Shown here in pieces: positions 43,669-56,219 of a stretch of 64,000 nucleotides of DNA; position 1 is the stretch's first letter; the number at the start of each line of letters is the position of its first letter. The notes beneath the pieces are model-generated. The model was not told the DNA's origin. It worked only from the letters and a program-made list of their open reading frames with translations, and did no database searches. Source of the DNA: Pelagibacteraceae bacterium (GTDB lineage: Bacteria; Pseudomonadota; Alphaproteobacteria; Pelagibacterales; Pelagibacteraceae); NCBI GenBank assembly GCA_008638005.1, contig VTPE01000001.1, forward strand, positions 1-64,000. The letters are read 5' to 3'. Made by a program: the position numbers and the translations under genes.

Positions 43669-44020
43669 AAATATAAATAAAAATCATATAGTAAAAACCA
43701 TTCATCAAATTTTAGACGATAATAAAGCTCAAGATATAGTTGTGATTGACTTAAAAGATAAAAGTTCAATTGCAGATTTTATGATTGTTGCGAGTGGCAC
43801 TTCATCTAGACATATCCAAGCCATTTCTGAAAATACCTCTCAAAAACTAAAGTCTTTAGGTATCGAGGATTGTAGAATTGAAGGTAAGGAAAGTGATGAC
43901 TGGAAACTTATAGATGCGATAGAAGTTATAATTCACATATTCCACCCAGAAAAAAGATCTTCATACAATTTAGAAAAAATGTGGGAAGATATATTGCCTA
44001 AACAGCAAATCACTGTTTAA
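43661..44020 (+). CDS. rsfS: Ribosome silencing factor RsfS
   Basis: The 119-residue protein (TTG start inside nadD) is a RsfS/Iojap-family factor that binds L14 and blocks subunit joining under nutrient limitation. Signature segments are DIVVIDLKDKSSIADFMIVASG near residue 25 and GTSSRHIQAISENTSQKLK near 46, with the later WKLIDAIEVIIHIFHPEKRS near 84. The nadD-rsfS-rlmH order is conserved widely in bacteria. A one-base overlap joins it to rlmH. Confidence 0.93.
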   Translation: MIKNINKNHIVKTIHQILDDNKAQDIVVIDLKDKSSIADFMIVASGTSSRHIQAISENTSQKLKSLGIEDCRIEGKESDDWKLIDAIEVIIHIFHPEKRSSYNLEKMWEDILPKQQITV

Positions 44021-44448
44021 TGAAAATATCCATTCTGTGTGAGGGCAGGCTTAATAAAGGTATAGAAAATGATCTATGCAAATTATATCTAGATAGAATT
44101 TTATCATTAAAAAATAGTGGAATATTAAATATCGAAATTAAAAAAATTTCAGAGAAAAAAGAGATTAATAAAAATAAAAATATAAAAAATATTATTTTAG
44201 ATGAGAATGGTGAAAACCTAACAACATTATCTTTATCTAAAAAAATTAGTGAACTAAATAATCAGAGAGTGGAATTTTTAAATTTCTATATAGGTAATCC
44301 TGAAGGTTTCAAAAATAGTGTTGATAAGTTTGAGAAATTATCACTTGGAAAGATGACTTTTCCCCACTCTTTAGCTAGAGTTATTTTGTGCGAGCAAATT
44401 TATCGATGTGCAACTTTATTAACCAACCATCCATATCATAAAAGCTGA
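44020..44448 (+). CDS. rlmH: 23S rRNA pseudouridine-1915 N3-methyltransferase
   Basis: RlmH methylates pseudouridine 1915 in helix 69 of 23S rRNA on assembled ribosomes. The 142-residue SPOUT-fold protein has LDENGENLTTLSLSKKI near residue 66, the knot segment FYIGNPEGFKNSV near 91 and FPHSLARVILCEQIYRC near 114, the conserved C-terminal block. It is one of a run of overlapping genes (nadD, rsfS, rlmH, ctpA), each joined by overlaps of 1-8 bp. Confidence 0.94.
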   Translation: MKISILCEGRLNKGIENDLCKLYLDRILSLKNSGILNIEIKKISEKKEINKNKNIKNIILDENGENLTTLSLSKKISELNNQRVEFLNFYIGNPEGFKNSVDKFEKLSLGKMTFPHSLARVILCEQIYRCATLLTNHPYHKS

Positions 44449-45584
44449 TGAAATATTTTTTTAAGAAAACATATATATTTATAGTTCTTATTCTTTTTAC
44501 TAATCATGCCTATGCTAATCCAAATGATAAATTATATGAAAAGTTAGATTTATTTAGTGATGTTCTTAATACTTTAAAAAATGAATATGTTGAGGATATT
44601 GAAAAAAGCGAAGTTATTGACTCTGCTATTAATGGAATGTTGCAATCATTAGACCCATATTCTGCATACATGTCACCCGAGTCATTCAAAAATATGGATA
44701 ATGATACTAAGGGTGAATTTGGCGGTTTAGGAATAGAAATTACGATGGAAGCTGGACTTGTAAAAATTATTACACCAATTGAGGGAACGCCTGCTGACGA
44801 AGCTGGTGTTCAAGCTGGAGATTTTATTGTTAAGATTGATGGTAAGCAAGTAAAAGGTATGAGCTTACTTGATGCAGTTAATTTAATGCGAGGTAAGGTT
44901 GGTACTGATATTGAAATTACAGTTAGAAGACCTGAGGTTGAAGATGAATTAGTTTTTAAAATCACGAGAGATATCATTAAGATCAGAGAAGTTTCAGCAG
45001 AAGTAAAAGATAATACCGGCTATATAAGGCTTAGAGCCTTTAACGAACAAACAACTAATCAGCTTACTAAACAACTAAATAAACTTCCTAAAAATCTTGA
45101 TGGGTATATTTTAGATTTAAGAAATAACCCTGGAGGACTTCTGTCCCAAGCAATAAAGGTTACTGAAACATTTTTAGATGGTGGGGAAATTGTGTCTACT
45201 CGTGGAAGAGATAAAAATGATATTAAAATATTTAATGCAAAAAAAGGTGATAAAATTAATAATAAACCTTTGATCGTTTTGATTAACCAGGGTTCAGCAT
45301 CCGCGTCAGAAATTGTTTCGGGTGCTTTAAAAGATCACAAAAGAGCTATTTTACTTGGAGAAAAAAGTTTTGGAAAAGGTTCAGTCCAATCAATTATACC
45401 ATTAAAAAATCAAGGAGGTTTGAGACTTACAACAGCCAGATATTACCTGCCTTCTGGTGAGTCTATCCATGAAAAAGGTGTGGAGCCCGATATAACTGTT
45501 AAAAGAAATAAGGAAGATTTTAAAATAAATACTAAGACTGATAATCAATTAAATTACGCTCTTAAACTTTTTAAAAACTCATGA
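44448..45584 (+). CDS. ctpA: C-terminal processing protease (S41 family)
   Basis: The 378-residue protein has a signal peptide (about residues 1-24, ending HAYA), a PDZ domain (about 85-165, GGLGIEITMEAGLVKIITP), and an S41 protease domain with the catalytic Ser in NQGSASASEIVSGALKDH near 284 and the Lys in SFGKGSVQS near 309. It acts in the periplasm, trimming C-termini of envelope proteins. In alphaproteobacteria ctpA lies beside rlmH and rppH as here, and overlap with both supports an operon. Confidence 0.93.
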   Translation: MKYFFKKTYIFIVLILFTNHAYANPNDKLYEKLDLFSDVLNTLKNEYVEDIEKSEVIDSAINGMLQSLDPYSAYMSPESFKNMDNDTKGEFGGLGIEITMEAGLVKIITPIEGTPADEAGVQAGDFIVKIDGKQVKGMSLLDAVNLMRGKVGTDIEITVRRPEVEDELVFKITRDIIKIREVSAEVKDNTGYIRLRAFNEQTTNQLTKQLNKLPKNLDGYILDLRNNPGGLLSQAIKVTETFLDGGEIVSTRGRDKNDIKIFNAKKGDKINNKPLIVLINQGSASASEIVSGALKDHKRAILLGEKSFGKGSVQSIIPLKNQGGLRLTTARYYLPSGESIHEKGVEPDITVKRNKEDFKINTKTDNQLNYALKLFKNS

Positions 45585-46048
45585 AAGATCTAAAAAATCT
45601 ACCTTACCGTCATGGTGTTGGAATGATGGTATTTAATGATAAAAAACAAATTTTTGTTGGAAAAAGAATTGATAATCAAGAAGCTTGGCAAATGCCACAG
45701 GGTGGCGTTGATAAGGGAGAAAATGTTGAGGTTGCTGCAAAAAGAGAGCTTTATGAAGAAACAGGAATTCAATCAATTAGAATTATTAAGAAATCAGATA
45801 AGGAATATATTTATGATCTTCCTGATCATTTATTAGGTAAAATATGGAAAGGAAAATACAAAGGTCAAAAACAAACCTGGTATCTTATGAAATTCCTTGG
45901 ACCTGATAGTGAAATCAATATTCATCAGAAACATCCTGAGTTTAATGAGTGGAAATGGGTCAGTATTGATGAATTGCCTAACTTAATCGTCAGCTTTAAA
46001 AAAGATTTATATCAAGCTGTAATCGCTGAATTTACAAACTCTATTTAG
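45581..46048 (+). CDS. rppH: RNA pyrophosphohydrolase RppH
   Basis: The 155-residue Nudix protein removes pyrophosphate from 5' triphosphate ends of mRNAs and so starts 5'-dependent decay. The Nudix box GGVDKGENVEVAAKRELYEE lies near residues 41-60, and the family-typical YRHGVGMMVFNDKKQIFVGKR and WYLMKFLG segments flank it. It overlaps ctpA by 4 bp and its 3' end overlaps the convergent atpC by 8 bp. In a genome rich in short-leader mRNAs it may be a key 5'-end factor, which is inference. Confidence 0.94.
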   Translation: MKDLKNLPYRHGVGMMVFNDKKQIFVGKRIDNQEAWQMPQGGVDKGENVEVAAKRELYEETGIQSIRIIKKSDKEYIYDLPDHLLGKIWKGKYKGQKQTWYLMKFLGPDSEINIHQKHPEFNEWKWVSIDELPNLIVSFKKDLYQAVIAEFTNSI

Positions 46049-46424
46049 ATTGAAGTAAATTTAACTCATCAATCATTGTATTAGCAATAAACAAGTCATG
46101 GTCAGTTGAGTCTTGATCTTTAATTTTATTTGATGCCCTATCTTTAAGCTCATTGATTTTTTCATTTGATAAATCTTTTATATCAAAAACCTCTTGGCAC
46201 AATATACTGAGAGCATTATCTTTAAAATCGACTACCCCACCTGTTGTAAAAAAATACTTATTTTCATTTTTTTCAACATTAATAACTCCAGGTTTTAAAA
46301 AAGTAACAACTGGTAAATGCTGATCTAATATTCCCATTTGACCTTCAATACCTGGTACGGTTACCATAGATATTTCTTTTTCTGAGAAAAGAACTCTTTC
46401 TGGTGTTACAATATCAACTTGCAT
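46041..46424 (-). CDS. atpC: ATP synthase F1 subunit epsilon
   Basis: The 127-residue protein has the epsilon beta-sandwich: QVDIVTPERVLFSEKEISMV near residue 2 and VPGIEGQMGILDQHLPVVTFL near 23, followed by the GGVVDFKDNALSILCQEV strand and a C-terminal helical hairpin. It is last in the F1 operon and overlaps rppH on the other strand by 8 bp, without a terminator. Confidence 0.95.
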   Translation of the reverse strand: MQVDIVTPERVLFSEKEISMVTVPGIEGQMGILDQHLPVVTFLKPGVINVEKNENKYFFTTGGVVDFKDNALSILCQEVFDIKDLSNEKINELKDRASNKIKDQDSTDHDLFIANTMIDELNLLQSK

Positions 46425-46432
46425 ATTTATTT

Positions 46433-48750
<2,318 letters not shown>

Positions 48751-48751
48751 T

Positions 48752-50284
48752 TTATTTTAAAAAGTCTTTCTTAAAATTATCGATAAACTCTTTAAGTTTA
48801 GTTTCATTTTCATCATCAAGTTTACCAGAAGAAACAATATTTTTTAAAATTTCAGGTGCCTGAGATTTAATTGAACTTAATAACTGTTCTTCAAAATCTT
48901 TAATTTTAGAATTTTCGATATCATCTAAATAACCTTTAACTCCAGTAAAAATTGAAACTACTTGTTCTTCAACTTTTAATGGTGAATATTGACCTTGTTT
49001 TAATAGTTCAGTCAATTTAGATCCACGATTTAATAATTTTTGAGTTGAGGCATCTAAATCAGAACCAAACTGTGCAAACGCTGCCATTTCTCTATACTGC
49101 GCAAGTTCAAGTTTAATAGAACCGGCAACTTGTTTCATCGCTTTAATCTGAGCCGCAGATCCAACTCTTGATACCGAAATACCTACGTTTACTGCTGGTC
49201 TTACACCCTGAAAGAAAAGCTCTGTTTCTAAGAAAATTTGACCATCAGTAATTGAAATAACGTTTGTTGGAATATAAGCTGATACATCACTCGCTTGAGT
49301 TTCAATGATTGGTAAAGCCGTTAATGAACCCCCACCATTTTCATCATTTAATTTTGCAGCCCTTTCCAATAATCTACTATGAAGATAAAACACGTCTCCT
49401 GGGAAAGCTTCTCGTCCTGGAGGCCTTCTTAATAGTAATGACATTTGTCTATAAGCAACAGCTTGTTTTGATAAATCATCATAAACAATCAATCCATGCA
49501 TTCCATTATCTCTAAAAAACTCACCCATGGTGCATCCTGTATAAGGAGCTAAAAACTGTAAAGGTGCTGGGTCTGAAGCAGTTGCAGCAACAACTATCGA
49601 ATATTCCATTGCTCCTGAGTCTTCTAAAGTTTTAACTATTTGCGCAACTGTTGATCTTTTTTGTCCAATCGCAACATACACGCAATACAATTTTTTAGAC
49701 TCATCATTTGATTTATTAATTTCTTTTTGATTTATAATTGTATCGATAGCAATGGCTGTTTTGCCTGTTTGTCTATCACCAATAATCAACTCTCTTTGAC
49801 CTCTTCCAATTGGAATTAAACTATCAATTGCCTTTAAACCTGTCTGCATTGGTTCACTCACAGACTTTCTAGGAATAATTCCAGGCGCTTTAACCTCTAC
49901 TCTTTTTCTTTCTTTCGAATTTATTGGTCCTTTACCATCAATTGGATTTCCTAAACCGTCAACCACTCTACCCAAAAGTTCTTTTCCAACGGGCACATCA
50001 ACAATTTCTCCCGTTCTTTTAACTGTATCGCCTTCTTTAATATGAGAATCATCACCAAAAATAACAACTCCAACGTTGTCAGTTTCAAGGTTTAATGCCA
50101 TTCCTTTAGTTCCCTCAGAAAACTCAACCATCTCACCGGCTTCAACATTATCTAAACCATAAATTCTAGCAATTCCGTCTCCGACAGAAAGTACTTGTCC
50201 TACTTCAGAAACCTCAGCATCTTTACCAAAGTTTTTTATCTGATCCTTAATGACTTTTGTTATTTCAGATGGGTTTATGTCCAT
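48752..50284 (-). CDS. atpA: ATP synthase F1 subunit alpha
   Basis: The 510-residue subunit carries the nucleotide-binding [15 protein letters not shown] near residue 170, the [15 protein letters not shown] segment near 235, [41 protein letters not shown] near 271 and the [14 protein letters not shown] motif near 370 with the arginine finger region. Length and order are standard. The gene is flanked by atpH and atpG in the usual H-A-G-D-C order on the minus strand. Confidence 0.98.
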   Translation of the reverse strand: MDINPSEITKVIKDQIKNFGKDAEVSEVGQVLSVGDGIARIYGLDNVEAGEMVEFSEGTKGMALNLETDNVGVVIFGDDSHIKEGDTVKRTGEIVDVPVGKELLGRVVDGLGNPIDGKGPINSKERKRVEVKAPGIIPRKSVSEPMQTGLKAIDSLIPIGRGQRELIIGDRQTGKTAIAIDTIINQKEINKSNDESKKLYCVYVAIGQKRSTVAQIVKTLEDSGAMEYSIVVAATASDPAPLQFLAPYTGCTMGEFFRDNGMHGLIVYDDLSKQAVAYRQMSLLLRRPPGREAFPGDVFYLHSRLLERAAKLNDENGGGSLTALPIIETQASDVSAYIPTNVISITDGQIFLETELFFQGVRPAVNVGISVSRVGSAAQIKAMKQVAGSIKLELAQYREMAAFAQFGSDLDASTQKLLNRGSKLTELLKQGQYSPLKVEEQVVSIFTGVKGYLDDIENSKIKDFEEQLLSSIKSQAPEILKNIVSSGKLDDENETKLKEFIDNFKKDFLK

Positions 50285-50293
50285 TATTTTCTC

Positions 50294-50842
50294 CTACAAG
50301 TTATTTAAAATTTTATTGAATTTTGATTTTGCTGTATCGTCAACCATTAAACTTCCAATTTGTAGCTTTGCTCCAGATATAAGACTTGGATCAAACTTAA
50401 AGTTTAAATTTATCTTTTTTTTAAGGGTTTCGTTTAACATATTTTCAATTTCTTTTATTTGAGAATTCGACATTTTTGTTGGCATTGAAACTACAGCATT
50501 AAGCTCGCCACGGTAATCTGAAGTTACATCTTTGAATTTTTTAACAATTTTTTCTAAAAAAAAAATACGATTTTTATTAACTAAAACTTTTAAAAAATTA
50601 ACAAAAAGATTATGGAAACTATTTTTCTTAGCTAATTCATTGATAACACTCAATCTATCAATTTTATTGATTGTTGGATTAGTTATAAACTTTTTAAAAT
50701 CTTCTGATTGTAAAAACGCTTGCTCTATAAATTTTACATTGTTCTCAACTTGATCAAGAGCTTTTTCTTCATTACTTATCTCAAATAATGATAAAGCATA
50801 TCTGCCTGCAGCATCAGAAAATATTTGATTATTTTGCGTCAA
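50294..50842 (-). CDS. atpH: ATP synthase F1 subunit delta
   Basis: The 182-residue subunit links F1 to the b-type stalk. The N-terminal helix bundle includes AAGRYALSLFEISNEEKALDQ near residue 11, and the C-terminal part has VVSMPTKMSNSQIKEIENML and FDPSLISGAKLQIGSLMVDD near 155. The start is TTG at 50842, with AGGGA about 6 bases upstream as ribosome-binding site; no in-frame ATG is nearby. It follows priA with a 79-bp gap that should hold the F1 operon promoter. No F0 genes are in the window. Confidence 0.94.
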   Translation of the reverse strand: MTQNNQIFSDAAGRYALSLFEISNEEKALDQVENNVKFIEQAFLQSEDFKKFITNPTINKIDRLSVINELAKKNSFHNLFVNFLKVLVNKNRIFFLEKIVKKFKDVTSDYRGELNAVVSMPTKMSNSQIKEIENMLNETLKKKINLNFKFDPSLISGAKLQIGSLMVDDTAKSKFNKILNNL

Positions 50843-50921
50843 AATTATCCCTTTTTTTGCGGTGTAATTACCATTGCGATAAGATCATATCAAGCCAGTT
50901 ATAACGGACATGATGTCATCT

Positions 50922-52892
50922 TTATGCAAAATTCACAGGATCAACGTCAACTTGAAGTTTTAATTGCTTTGGAATTTTAACCTGATTCAAAGTATTTTTT
51001 ATAAATGATTGAGGAGTAACTTTAGGGTTGTATTTGATCAATATTTTTACTCGATAATCATACTTAATTTTATAAATTGTAGCCGATACTGGCCCATAAA
51101 TATTTATGAGTTCATTTTTTGGTAAAGATTGTTTTAACTTTAAAGCAAACTTTTCGACTTCATATAAATTTCTACCCGATAAGATAATTGATATGAATTT
51201 AAAAAATGGCGGCAAGTTTGCTTCTTTTCTAAATTTGATTTCATTTTGATAAAAGCTTTTTGGGTCGAATTTTCTTAGTGCATCAAAAATTTTATTTTTA
51301 TCATCAAATGTTTGCAGAATAATTTTTGATTTTTTATTAAATCGTCCCGCTCTACCTGATAATTGATAAAGAAGTTGATAATTTTTTTCTGATGATCGTA
51401 TATCATTACCTAAAAAAGAAGTGTCACAATTTACAGCTACAATCAAATTAAGATTTTTGAAATTAAAACCTTTAGAAATCATTTGAGTTGCTACAATTAT
51501 TTTTGTTTGATTTTTTTCAATTTTTTTAAGCTGATCTGAAAATTTTTGATAGTCACTTAAGTCGCTAGAAAGCGCTTCTACTTCATAATCAGGAAATTTA
51601 TTTTTTACTTCATCATAAATTTTCTCTAATCCCAATCCATATAATTTGAAGTTACACTTTTGGTCATCATTACATTTTCTTTCTAATTTTGAATTAAAAT
51701 TACAATAATGACAAACGGCTATGTTTTTTTTCTTATGATATACCAATCCAACTGAGCATGAAGGACATTCTAAACGTTTCATGCACTTGTAACAAAACAA
51801 AAAAGTAGAATGACCTCTTCGATTTAAAAAGAACAGAACTTGATTATCTGACTTTAAGTATGCTTTTACCTCATTCGTAATTTTATCAGATAAGAAATTG
51901 TTGTCAGATATATTATCTCTATTTAATTTAACTGTTTGGATAATTGGTAGTTCCGACTCATTGTATCTTGTTGTTAAATTAAATGAGTTATATTTTTTTT
52001 GCTCAACATTATTATAGGTTTCTACAGATGGAGTAGCACTTACTAAATAAATCGGAAATTTTTCTATGGATGCCATTAATATCGACATATCTCTCGCATT
52101 ATAACAAATTCCCTCATCCTGCTTATAAGAACCGTCATGTTCTTCATCAATTATAATCAGTTTTAATTTTTGAAATGGTAGAAACATTGCTGATCTGGCG
52201 CCAAGAACAAGTTTAATTTTATTTTTAAAAACTCCTTTCCAAATTTTCTTTTTATCTTTATCTTTAATTCCTGAATGCCAAATAGCTGGTTGGTAATTAA
52301 AAAATGACTTAAATCTTTCGGCAATCTGTTCGCTCAAACCTTTTTCAGGTAACATGACCAAAACCTGAGCATTTTCTTTTAATGCTTTTTTAATAATCTC
52401 AAAATAAACGTGAGTTTTCCCAGAGCCTGGAATACCTTGTAATAAATTTGTAGAGTAATCAGAAGGTTTTACTTTTCGATCAATTTCTTGCAAAATTTTT
52501 TTTTGCTCTGAATTGAGTGATGATTTTGTTGTAATACTTGGGGAATATTCAGAAAAATCCTGAATTTTTTTTAAACCTTTATCAATACTTTTAAATCCAT
52601 TTTTATATAAAAATAAATTTAAAACCAAACCTAAGTTTACTAGATTATAATTAGATATCTTTTCAATTAAAGAAATTCGATTTTTAGAAAGAGGCGGAAT
52701 ATCAAAAAATTTAGAAATTTTTTTTATTTTAATTTTTTTATCTAGTGACTTAGAATTTAATTTCCAGATTACTCCGGTTATCTCCTTATTTTTAAAATTA
52801 ATACTTACAAAGCTTCCAATTTTAACCTTTTTGTTAGTTTCATATGTGAAACTTCGATCAAAATTTAATGGTAACAGAACATCAACAAGCAT
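50922..52892 (-). CDS. priA: Primosomal replication protein N' (PriA helicase)
   Basis: PriA restarts stalled replication forks. The 656-residue protein has the N-terminal DNA-binding domain (about 1-110), Walker A GIPGSGKTHVYFEI near 151, DEEHDGSYKQDEG near 247, SATPSVETY near 279, then a zinc region rich in Cys (CYKCMKRLECPSCSVGL and CHYCNF near 370-400), and QLSGRAGRF near 515. Its position just before atpH is typical in alphaproteobacteria. It is divergent from the transaldolase gene with a 41-bp gap. Confidence 0.95.
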   Translation of the reverse strand: MLVDVLLPLNFDRSFTYETNKKVKIGSFVSINFKNKEITGVIWKLNSKSLDKKIKIKKISKFFDIPPLSKNRISLIEKISNYNLVNLGLVLNLFLYKNGFKSIDKGLKKIQDFSEYSPSITTKSSLNSEQKKILQEIDRKVKPSDYSTNLLQGIPGSGKTHVYFEIIKKALKENAQVLVMLPEKGLSEQIAERFKSFFNYQPAIWHSGIKDKDKKKIWKGVFKNKIKLVLGARSAMFLPFQKLKLIIIDEEHDGSYKQDEGICYNARDMSILMASIEKFPIYLVSATPSVETYNNVEQKKYNSFNLTTRYNESELPIIQTVKLNRDNISDNNFLSDKITNEVKAYLKSDNQVLFFLNRRGHSTFLFCYKCMKRLECPSCSVGLVYHKKKNIAVCHYCNFNSKLERKCNDDQKCNFKLYGLGLEKIYDEVKNKFPDYEVEALSSDLSDYQKFSDQLKKIEKNQTKIIVATQMISKGFNFKNLNLIVAVNCDTSFLGNDIRSSEKNYQLLYQLSGRAGRFNKKSKIILQTFDDKNKIFDALRKFDPKSFYQNEIKFRKEANLPPFFKFISIILSGRNLYEVEKFALKLKQSLPKNELINIYGPVSATIYKIKYDYRVKILIKYNPKVTPQSFIKNTLNQVKIPKQLKLQVDVDPVNFA

Positions 52893-52933
52893 AATAAATT
52901 TGTATTTTCACTAAAAAGTTATAAATTTTAATT

Positions 52934-53590
52934 ATGAAGATATACATTGACTCATCAGATATTAAAGAAATCAAAGAGATTAATAAAACACAATTAGTTG
53001 ACGGTATAACTACTAATCCATCGTTAATTGCTAAGCAAAATAAAGATATTAAAGTTATCTTAAAAGAAATTTGTAAAGAGATTAAGGGACCTGTTAGTGC
53101 TGAAGTAACGGCTACGCAAGCAAAGCAAATGATTGAGGAAGCTAAAGTTCTTCAGAAAATTTCTAAAAATATTGTTATTAAATTACCTTTGACCTTTGAA
53201 GGTCTAAAAGCATGTTCTCATTTGACTAAAAAGGGGTATAAAACAAATGTCACTTTATGTTTTTCGGTAACACAGGCTCTATTAGCTGCAAAAGCTGGAG
53301 CTACTTATATCTCGCCCTTTGTCGGTAGGTTAGATGACATTGGAGAGAGCGGTATAGAACTTATAAAAGATATCAGAAAAGTATTTGATAATTATAAAGA
53401 TTTAAAAACTAAAATTCTCTCAGCTTCAGTCAGAAATGCTGAACATGTCAAAGAAGTTGCTAAAGCTGGTTCAGATATTGCAACAATTCCACCTAAAGTT
53501 TTTCATGAACTATACAAACATGATTTAACTGACAAAGGGTTAAAAATTTTTTTAGAAGATTGGAATAAAACTAATCAAAAAATTAGTTAA
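52934..53590 (+). CDS. tal: Transaldolase (TalC/fructose-6-phosphate aldolase type)
   Basis: The 218-residue protein is a short-form transaldolase: [14 protein letters not shown] near residue 3, [13 protein letters not shown] near 22, the Schiff-base Lys in [15 protein letters not shown] near 84, [17 protein letters not shown] near 108, FVGRLDDIG near 133 and [10 protein letters not shown] near 165. It works in the non-oxidative pentose phosphate pathway; a fructose-6-phosphate aldolase activity is possible for this size class. A TATAAA (52920-52925) is eight bases before the ATG, suggesting a leaderless transcript. It is convergent with lpd with a 3-bp gap. Confidence 0.92.
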   Translation: MKIYIDSSDIKEIKEINKTQLVDGITTNPSLIAKQNKDIKVILKEICKEIKGPVSAEVTATQAKQMIEEAKVLQKISKNIVIKLPLTFEGLKACSHLTKKGYKTNVTLCFSVTQALLAAKAGATYISPFVGRLDDIGESGIELIKDIRKVFDNYKDLKTKILSASVRNAEHVKEVAKAGSDIATIPPKVFHELYKHDLTDKGLKIFLEDWNKTNQKIS

Positions 53591-53593
53591 AAT

Positions 53594-54991
53594 TTACATA
53601 TGTATTGGTCGTTTATCAACTGCCAATGCTGCTTCTTTTATAGCCTCAGTTAAAGTTGGGTGGGCATGACACGTTCTAGCTATATCCTCTGAACTTGCCC
53701 CAAACTCCATAGCTAAAGATAATTCCGCTATTAAATTTCCCGCATCAGGTCCAACAATGTGTACACCTAAAACTTTATCGGTTTTCTTATCAGCTAAAAT
53801 TTTTACAAAACCATCTGCCTCGTCATTAACTTTAGCTCTAGAATTTGCCATGAAAGGAAATTTGCCTACATTGTATTCTATGGATTGTTTTTTAAGCTCT
53901 TCTTCTGTTTTTCCTACAGATGCTATTTCTGGATGGGTATAAACGACATTTGGTATGACATCATAATTAACATGACCATATTTTCCACTGATCATTTCAG
54001 CAACGGCAATTCCTTCTTCTTCAGCTTTATGAGCTAACATTGGTCCTACTACTACATCGCCGATAGCATAAACATTTTTAACATTTGTTTTAAAATTTTT
54101 ATCAATTTTTACTCTTCCTTTGTCATCTTGCTCAACTCCTATAGAGTCTAGTTTTAATCCATCTGTATTTGGTTTTCTGCCAACACATACTAAAACTGCA
54201 TCAGCTTCTAAATTATGATTTGTCCCATCTTTTTCAAATTCAACGATTGCTTTATTTCCATTATTTTTCACTGAATTTACTTTAGATGACAAATTAAATT
54301 TCACTCCCTGTCTTTTTAAAATTTTATGAAAACTATCAGAAACCTCTTTGTCCATTCCAGGAAGAATGTGATCCATATACTCAATTACCTCAACTTCTGC
54401 ACCTAGCTTCATCCACACTGACCCAAGCTCTAATCCAATAACACCTCCGCCAATTACTACGAGTTTCTGAGGTACTTTTTCAAGAGATAATGCTCCAGTT
54501 GAAGATACAATTATTTTTTCATCAATTTCAATGTTTGGAAGTGTCGAAACTGATGATCCGGTAGCTATGATAATATTCTTCCCTTTGATCTGGGTATCAG
54601 AACCATCGGAACTTTTAATATTAATAGTATCGTTTGAATCAAAACTTCCATGTCCTTTGAAATAAGTTACCTTGTTTTTTTTAAAAAGAAATTCAATACC
54701 TTTTGTTAACCCATCGACTGTTTTTGTTTTTTGACTCATCATTTTAGAAAGGTCTAAGGATAAGCCGCTGGTCATAATACCTATTTTATCAAATTCTTTA
54801 TTTGCTTTGTGATACATTTCAGCAGAGTGAAGCAAATATTTAGATGGAATACATCCAACATTTAAACATGTTCCACCTAAAGAACCCCTAGACTCAATAC
54901 AAGCTGTTTTATGTCCTAACTGTGCCGCTCTTATTGCACAAACATAACCGCCAGGACCACCCCCAATAACTATAATGTCAAATTCTTCCAT
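53594..54991 (-). CDS. lpdA: Dihydrolipoyl dehydrogenase (E3)
   Basis: E3 reoxidises the lipoyl group of the 2-oxoglutarate (and other) dehydrogenase complexes. The 465-residue flavoprotein has FAD loop [14 protein letters not shown] (residues 7-20), redox-active Cys42 and Cys47 in [13 protein letters not shown], the NAD site [16 protein letters not shown] near 178, [20 protein letters not shown] near 310 and the catalytic His in [11 protein letters not shown] near 443. It is the last gene of the mdh-sucCDAB-lpd operon, one base after sucB. Confidence 0.96.
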   Translation of the reverse strand: MEEFDIIVIGGGPGGYVCAIRAAQLGHKTACIESRGSLGGTCLNVGCIPSKYLLHSAEMYHKANKEFDKIGIMTSGLSLDLSKMMSQKTKTVDGLTKGIEFLFKKNKVTYFKGHGSFDSNDTINIKSSDGSDTQIKGKNIIIATGSSVSTLPNIEIDEKIIVSSTGALSLEKVPQKLVVIGGGVIGLELGSVWMKLGAEVEVIEYMDHILPGMDKEVSDSFHKILKRQGVKFNLSSKVNSVKNNGNKAIVEFEKDGTNHNLEADAVLVCVGRKPNTDGLKLDSIGVEQDDKGRVKIDKNFKTNVKNVYAIGDVVVGPMLAHKAEEEGIAVAEMISGKYGHVNYDVIPNVVYTHPEIASVGKTEEELKKQSIEYNVGKFPFMANSRAKVNDEADGFVKILADKKTDKVLGVHIVGPDAGNLIAELSLAMEFGASSEDIARTCHAHPTLTEAIKEAALAVDKRPIHM

Positions 54992-54992
54992 T

Positions 54993-56219
54993 TTATAAAT
55001 TTAAAAATAATCTTCTTGGATCTTCTAAAATTTCTTTAACTCTAACTAAAAAAGATACAGCTTCTTTTCCATCAATAATTCTATGGTCATATGATAAAGC
55101 TAAATACATCATAGGACGTATTTCAATTTTTCCATCGATTACTATTGGTCTCTGAACAATATTATGCATTCCTAATACACCAGATTGTGGAGGATTCAGT
55201 ATTGGAGTAGACAACATTGATCCATAAATACCTCCATTGGTAATTGTAAATGTTCCACCTTGAAGTTCATCAATAGACAACTGTCCATTTCTTGCTTTTC
55301 CACCCAAGGTTATAATTTCTTTTTCAATATCAGCAAAAGACATTTGATCTGCACCTCTTACAACCGGCACAACCAAACCTTTATCTGTTCCTACGGCAAC
55401 ACCTATATTATAATAATTTTTATAAACTATTTCCTCACCTTGAATTTCTGCATTTACAGCCGTGAAAGTTTGTAATGCGTTTACGCAAGCTTTGACAAAA
55501 AAAGACATAAAGCCAAGTTTAACTCCATACATTTTTTCAAACTCATCTTTATTATCTTTTCTTATTTGCATGATCATAGACATATCAATTTCATTAAATG
55601 TTGTGAGCATGGCAGCTGTATTTTGAGCTTCTTTAAGTCTTTTAGCTATTGTGGCCCTTAACCTTGACATTTTTACACGTTCTTCAGGTCCTTTTTCTTG
55701 AAACTTTTTATCTAAACCAGGATTTACTCCCATTAAACCAATCAAATCACTTTTTAGTATTTGGCCCCTTCTTCCAGTGCCGTGCACAGAAGAAATATCA
55801 ATTTTATTTTCTTCTATGATTCTCTTTGCGGCAGGAGAAGGTTCTGATTTTCTCTCTACATTTAATTGAATAACTTTTTCTTCTTTTTCTTTTTTTGGCT
55901 TTGGTTTAATTTCCTGTTCAACTTCAATTTTCTCAATTTTTGGCTTTTCACTTTCTTCTGGCTGGGTTGCTACTTTTGCTCCACTTTCACCTATAAGTCC
56001 AAGTTGAGCACCAACTTCAACTGTTTGTCCTTCTTGGACCGTAATTTCAGTTATCACACCTGTTTTTGGAGATGTAACCTCGACACTTACCTTGTCAGTT
56101 TCTAATTCAATTATTGGTTCATCTTCGTTAACTGTATCGCCAGATTTTTTTAACCATTTAGCTACTGTTGCTTCAGTAACCGATTCACCTAGTGTAGGAA
56201 CTAAAATTGGAGCGCTCAT
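54993..56219 (-). CDS. sucB: Dihydrolipoyl succinyltransferase (E2 of 2-oxoglutarate dehydrogenase)
   Basis: The 408-residue protein has one lipoyl domain (Lys43 in ETDKVSVEV), a Glu/Lys-rich linker (about 85-130), the peripheral-subunit-binding domain ([20 protein letters not shown] near 130), and the acyltransferase core ending in [16 protein letters not shown] with His379 and Asp383. The 2-oxoglutarate specificity follows from sequence type and its place between sucA and lpd. It shares one base with the end of sucA. Confidence 0.96.
   Translation of the reverse strand: MSAPILVPTLGESVTEATVAKWLKKSGDTVNEDEPIIELETDKVSVEVTSPKTGVITEITVQEGQTVEVGAQLGLIGESGAKVATQPEESEKPKIEKIEVEQEIKPKPKKEKEEKVIQLNVERKSEPSPAAKRIIEENKIDISSVHGTGRRGQILKSDLIGLMGVNPGLDKKFQEKGPEERVKMSRLRATIAKRLKEAQNTAAMLTTFNEIDMSMIMQIRKDNKDEFEKMYGVKLGFMSFFVKACVNALQTFTAVNAEIQGEEIVYKNYYNIGVAVGTDKGLVVPVVRGADQMSFADIEKEIITLGGKARNGQLSIDELQGGTFTITNGGIYGSMLSTPILNPPQSGVLGMHNIVQRPIVIDGKIEIRPMMYLALSYDHRIIDGKEAVSFLVRVKEILEDPRRLFLNL

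Noticed and set aside
55866-56105. A 79-residue plus-strand ORF very rich in Phe, Asn and Trp.
   Set aside because: It is the reverse complement of the Glu/Lys-rich linker and lipoyl region of sucB and has no RBS.
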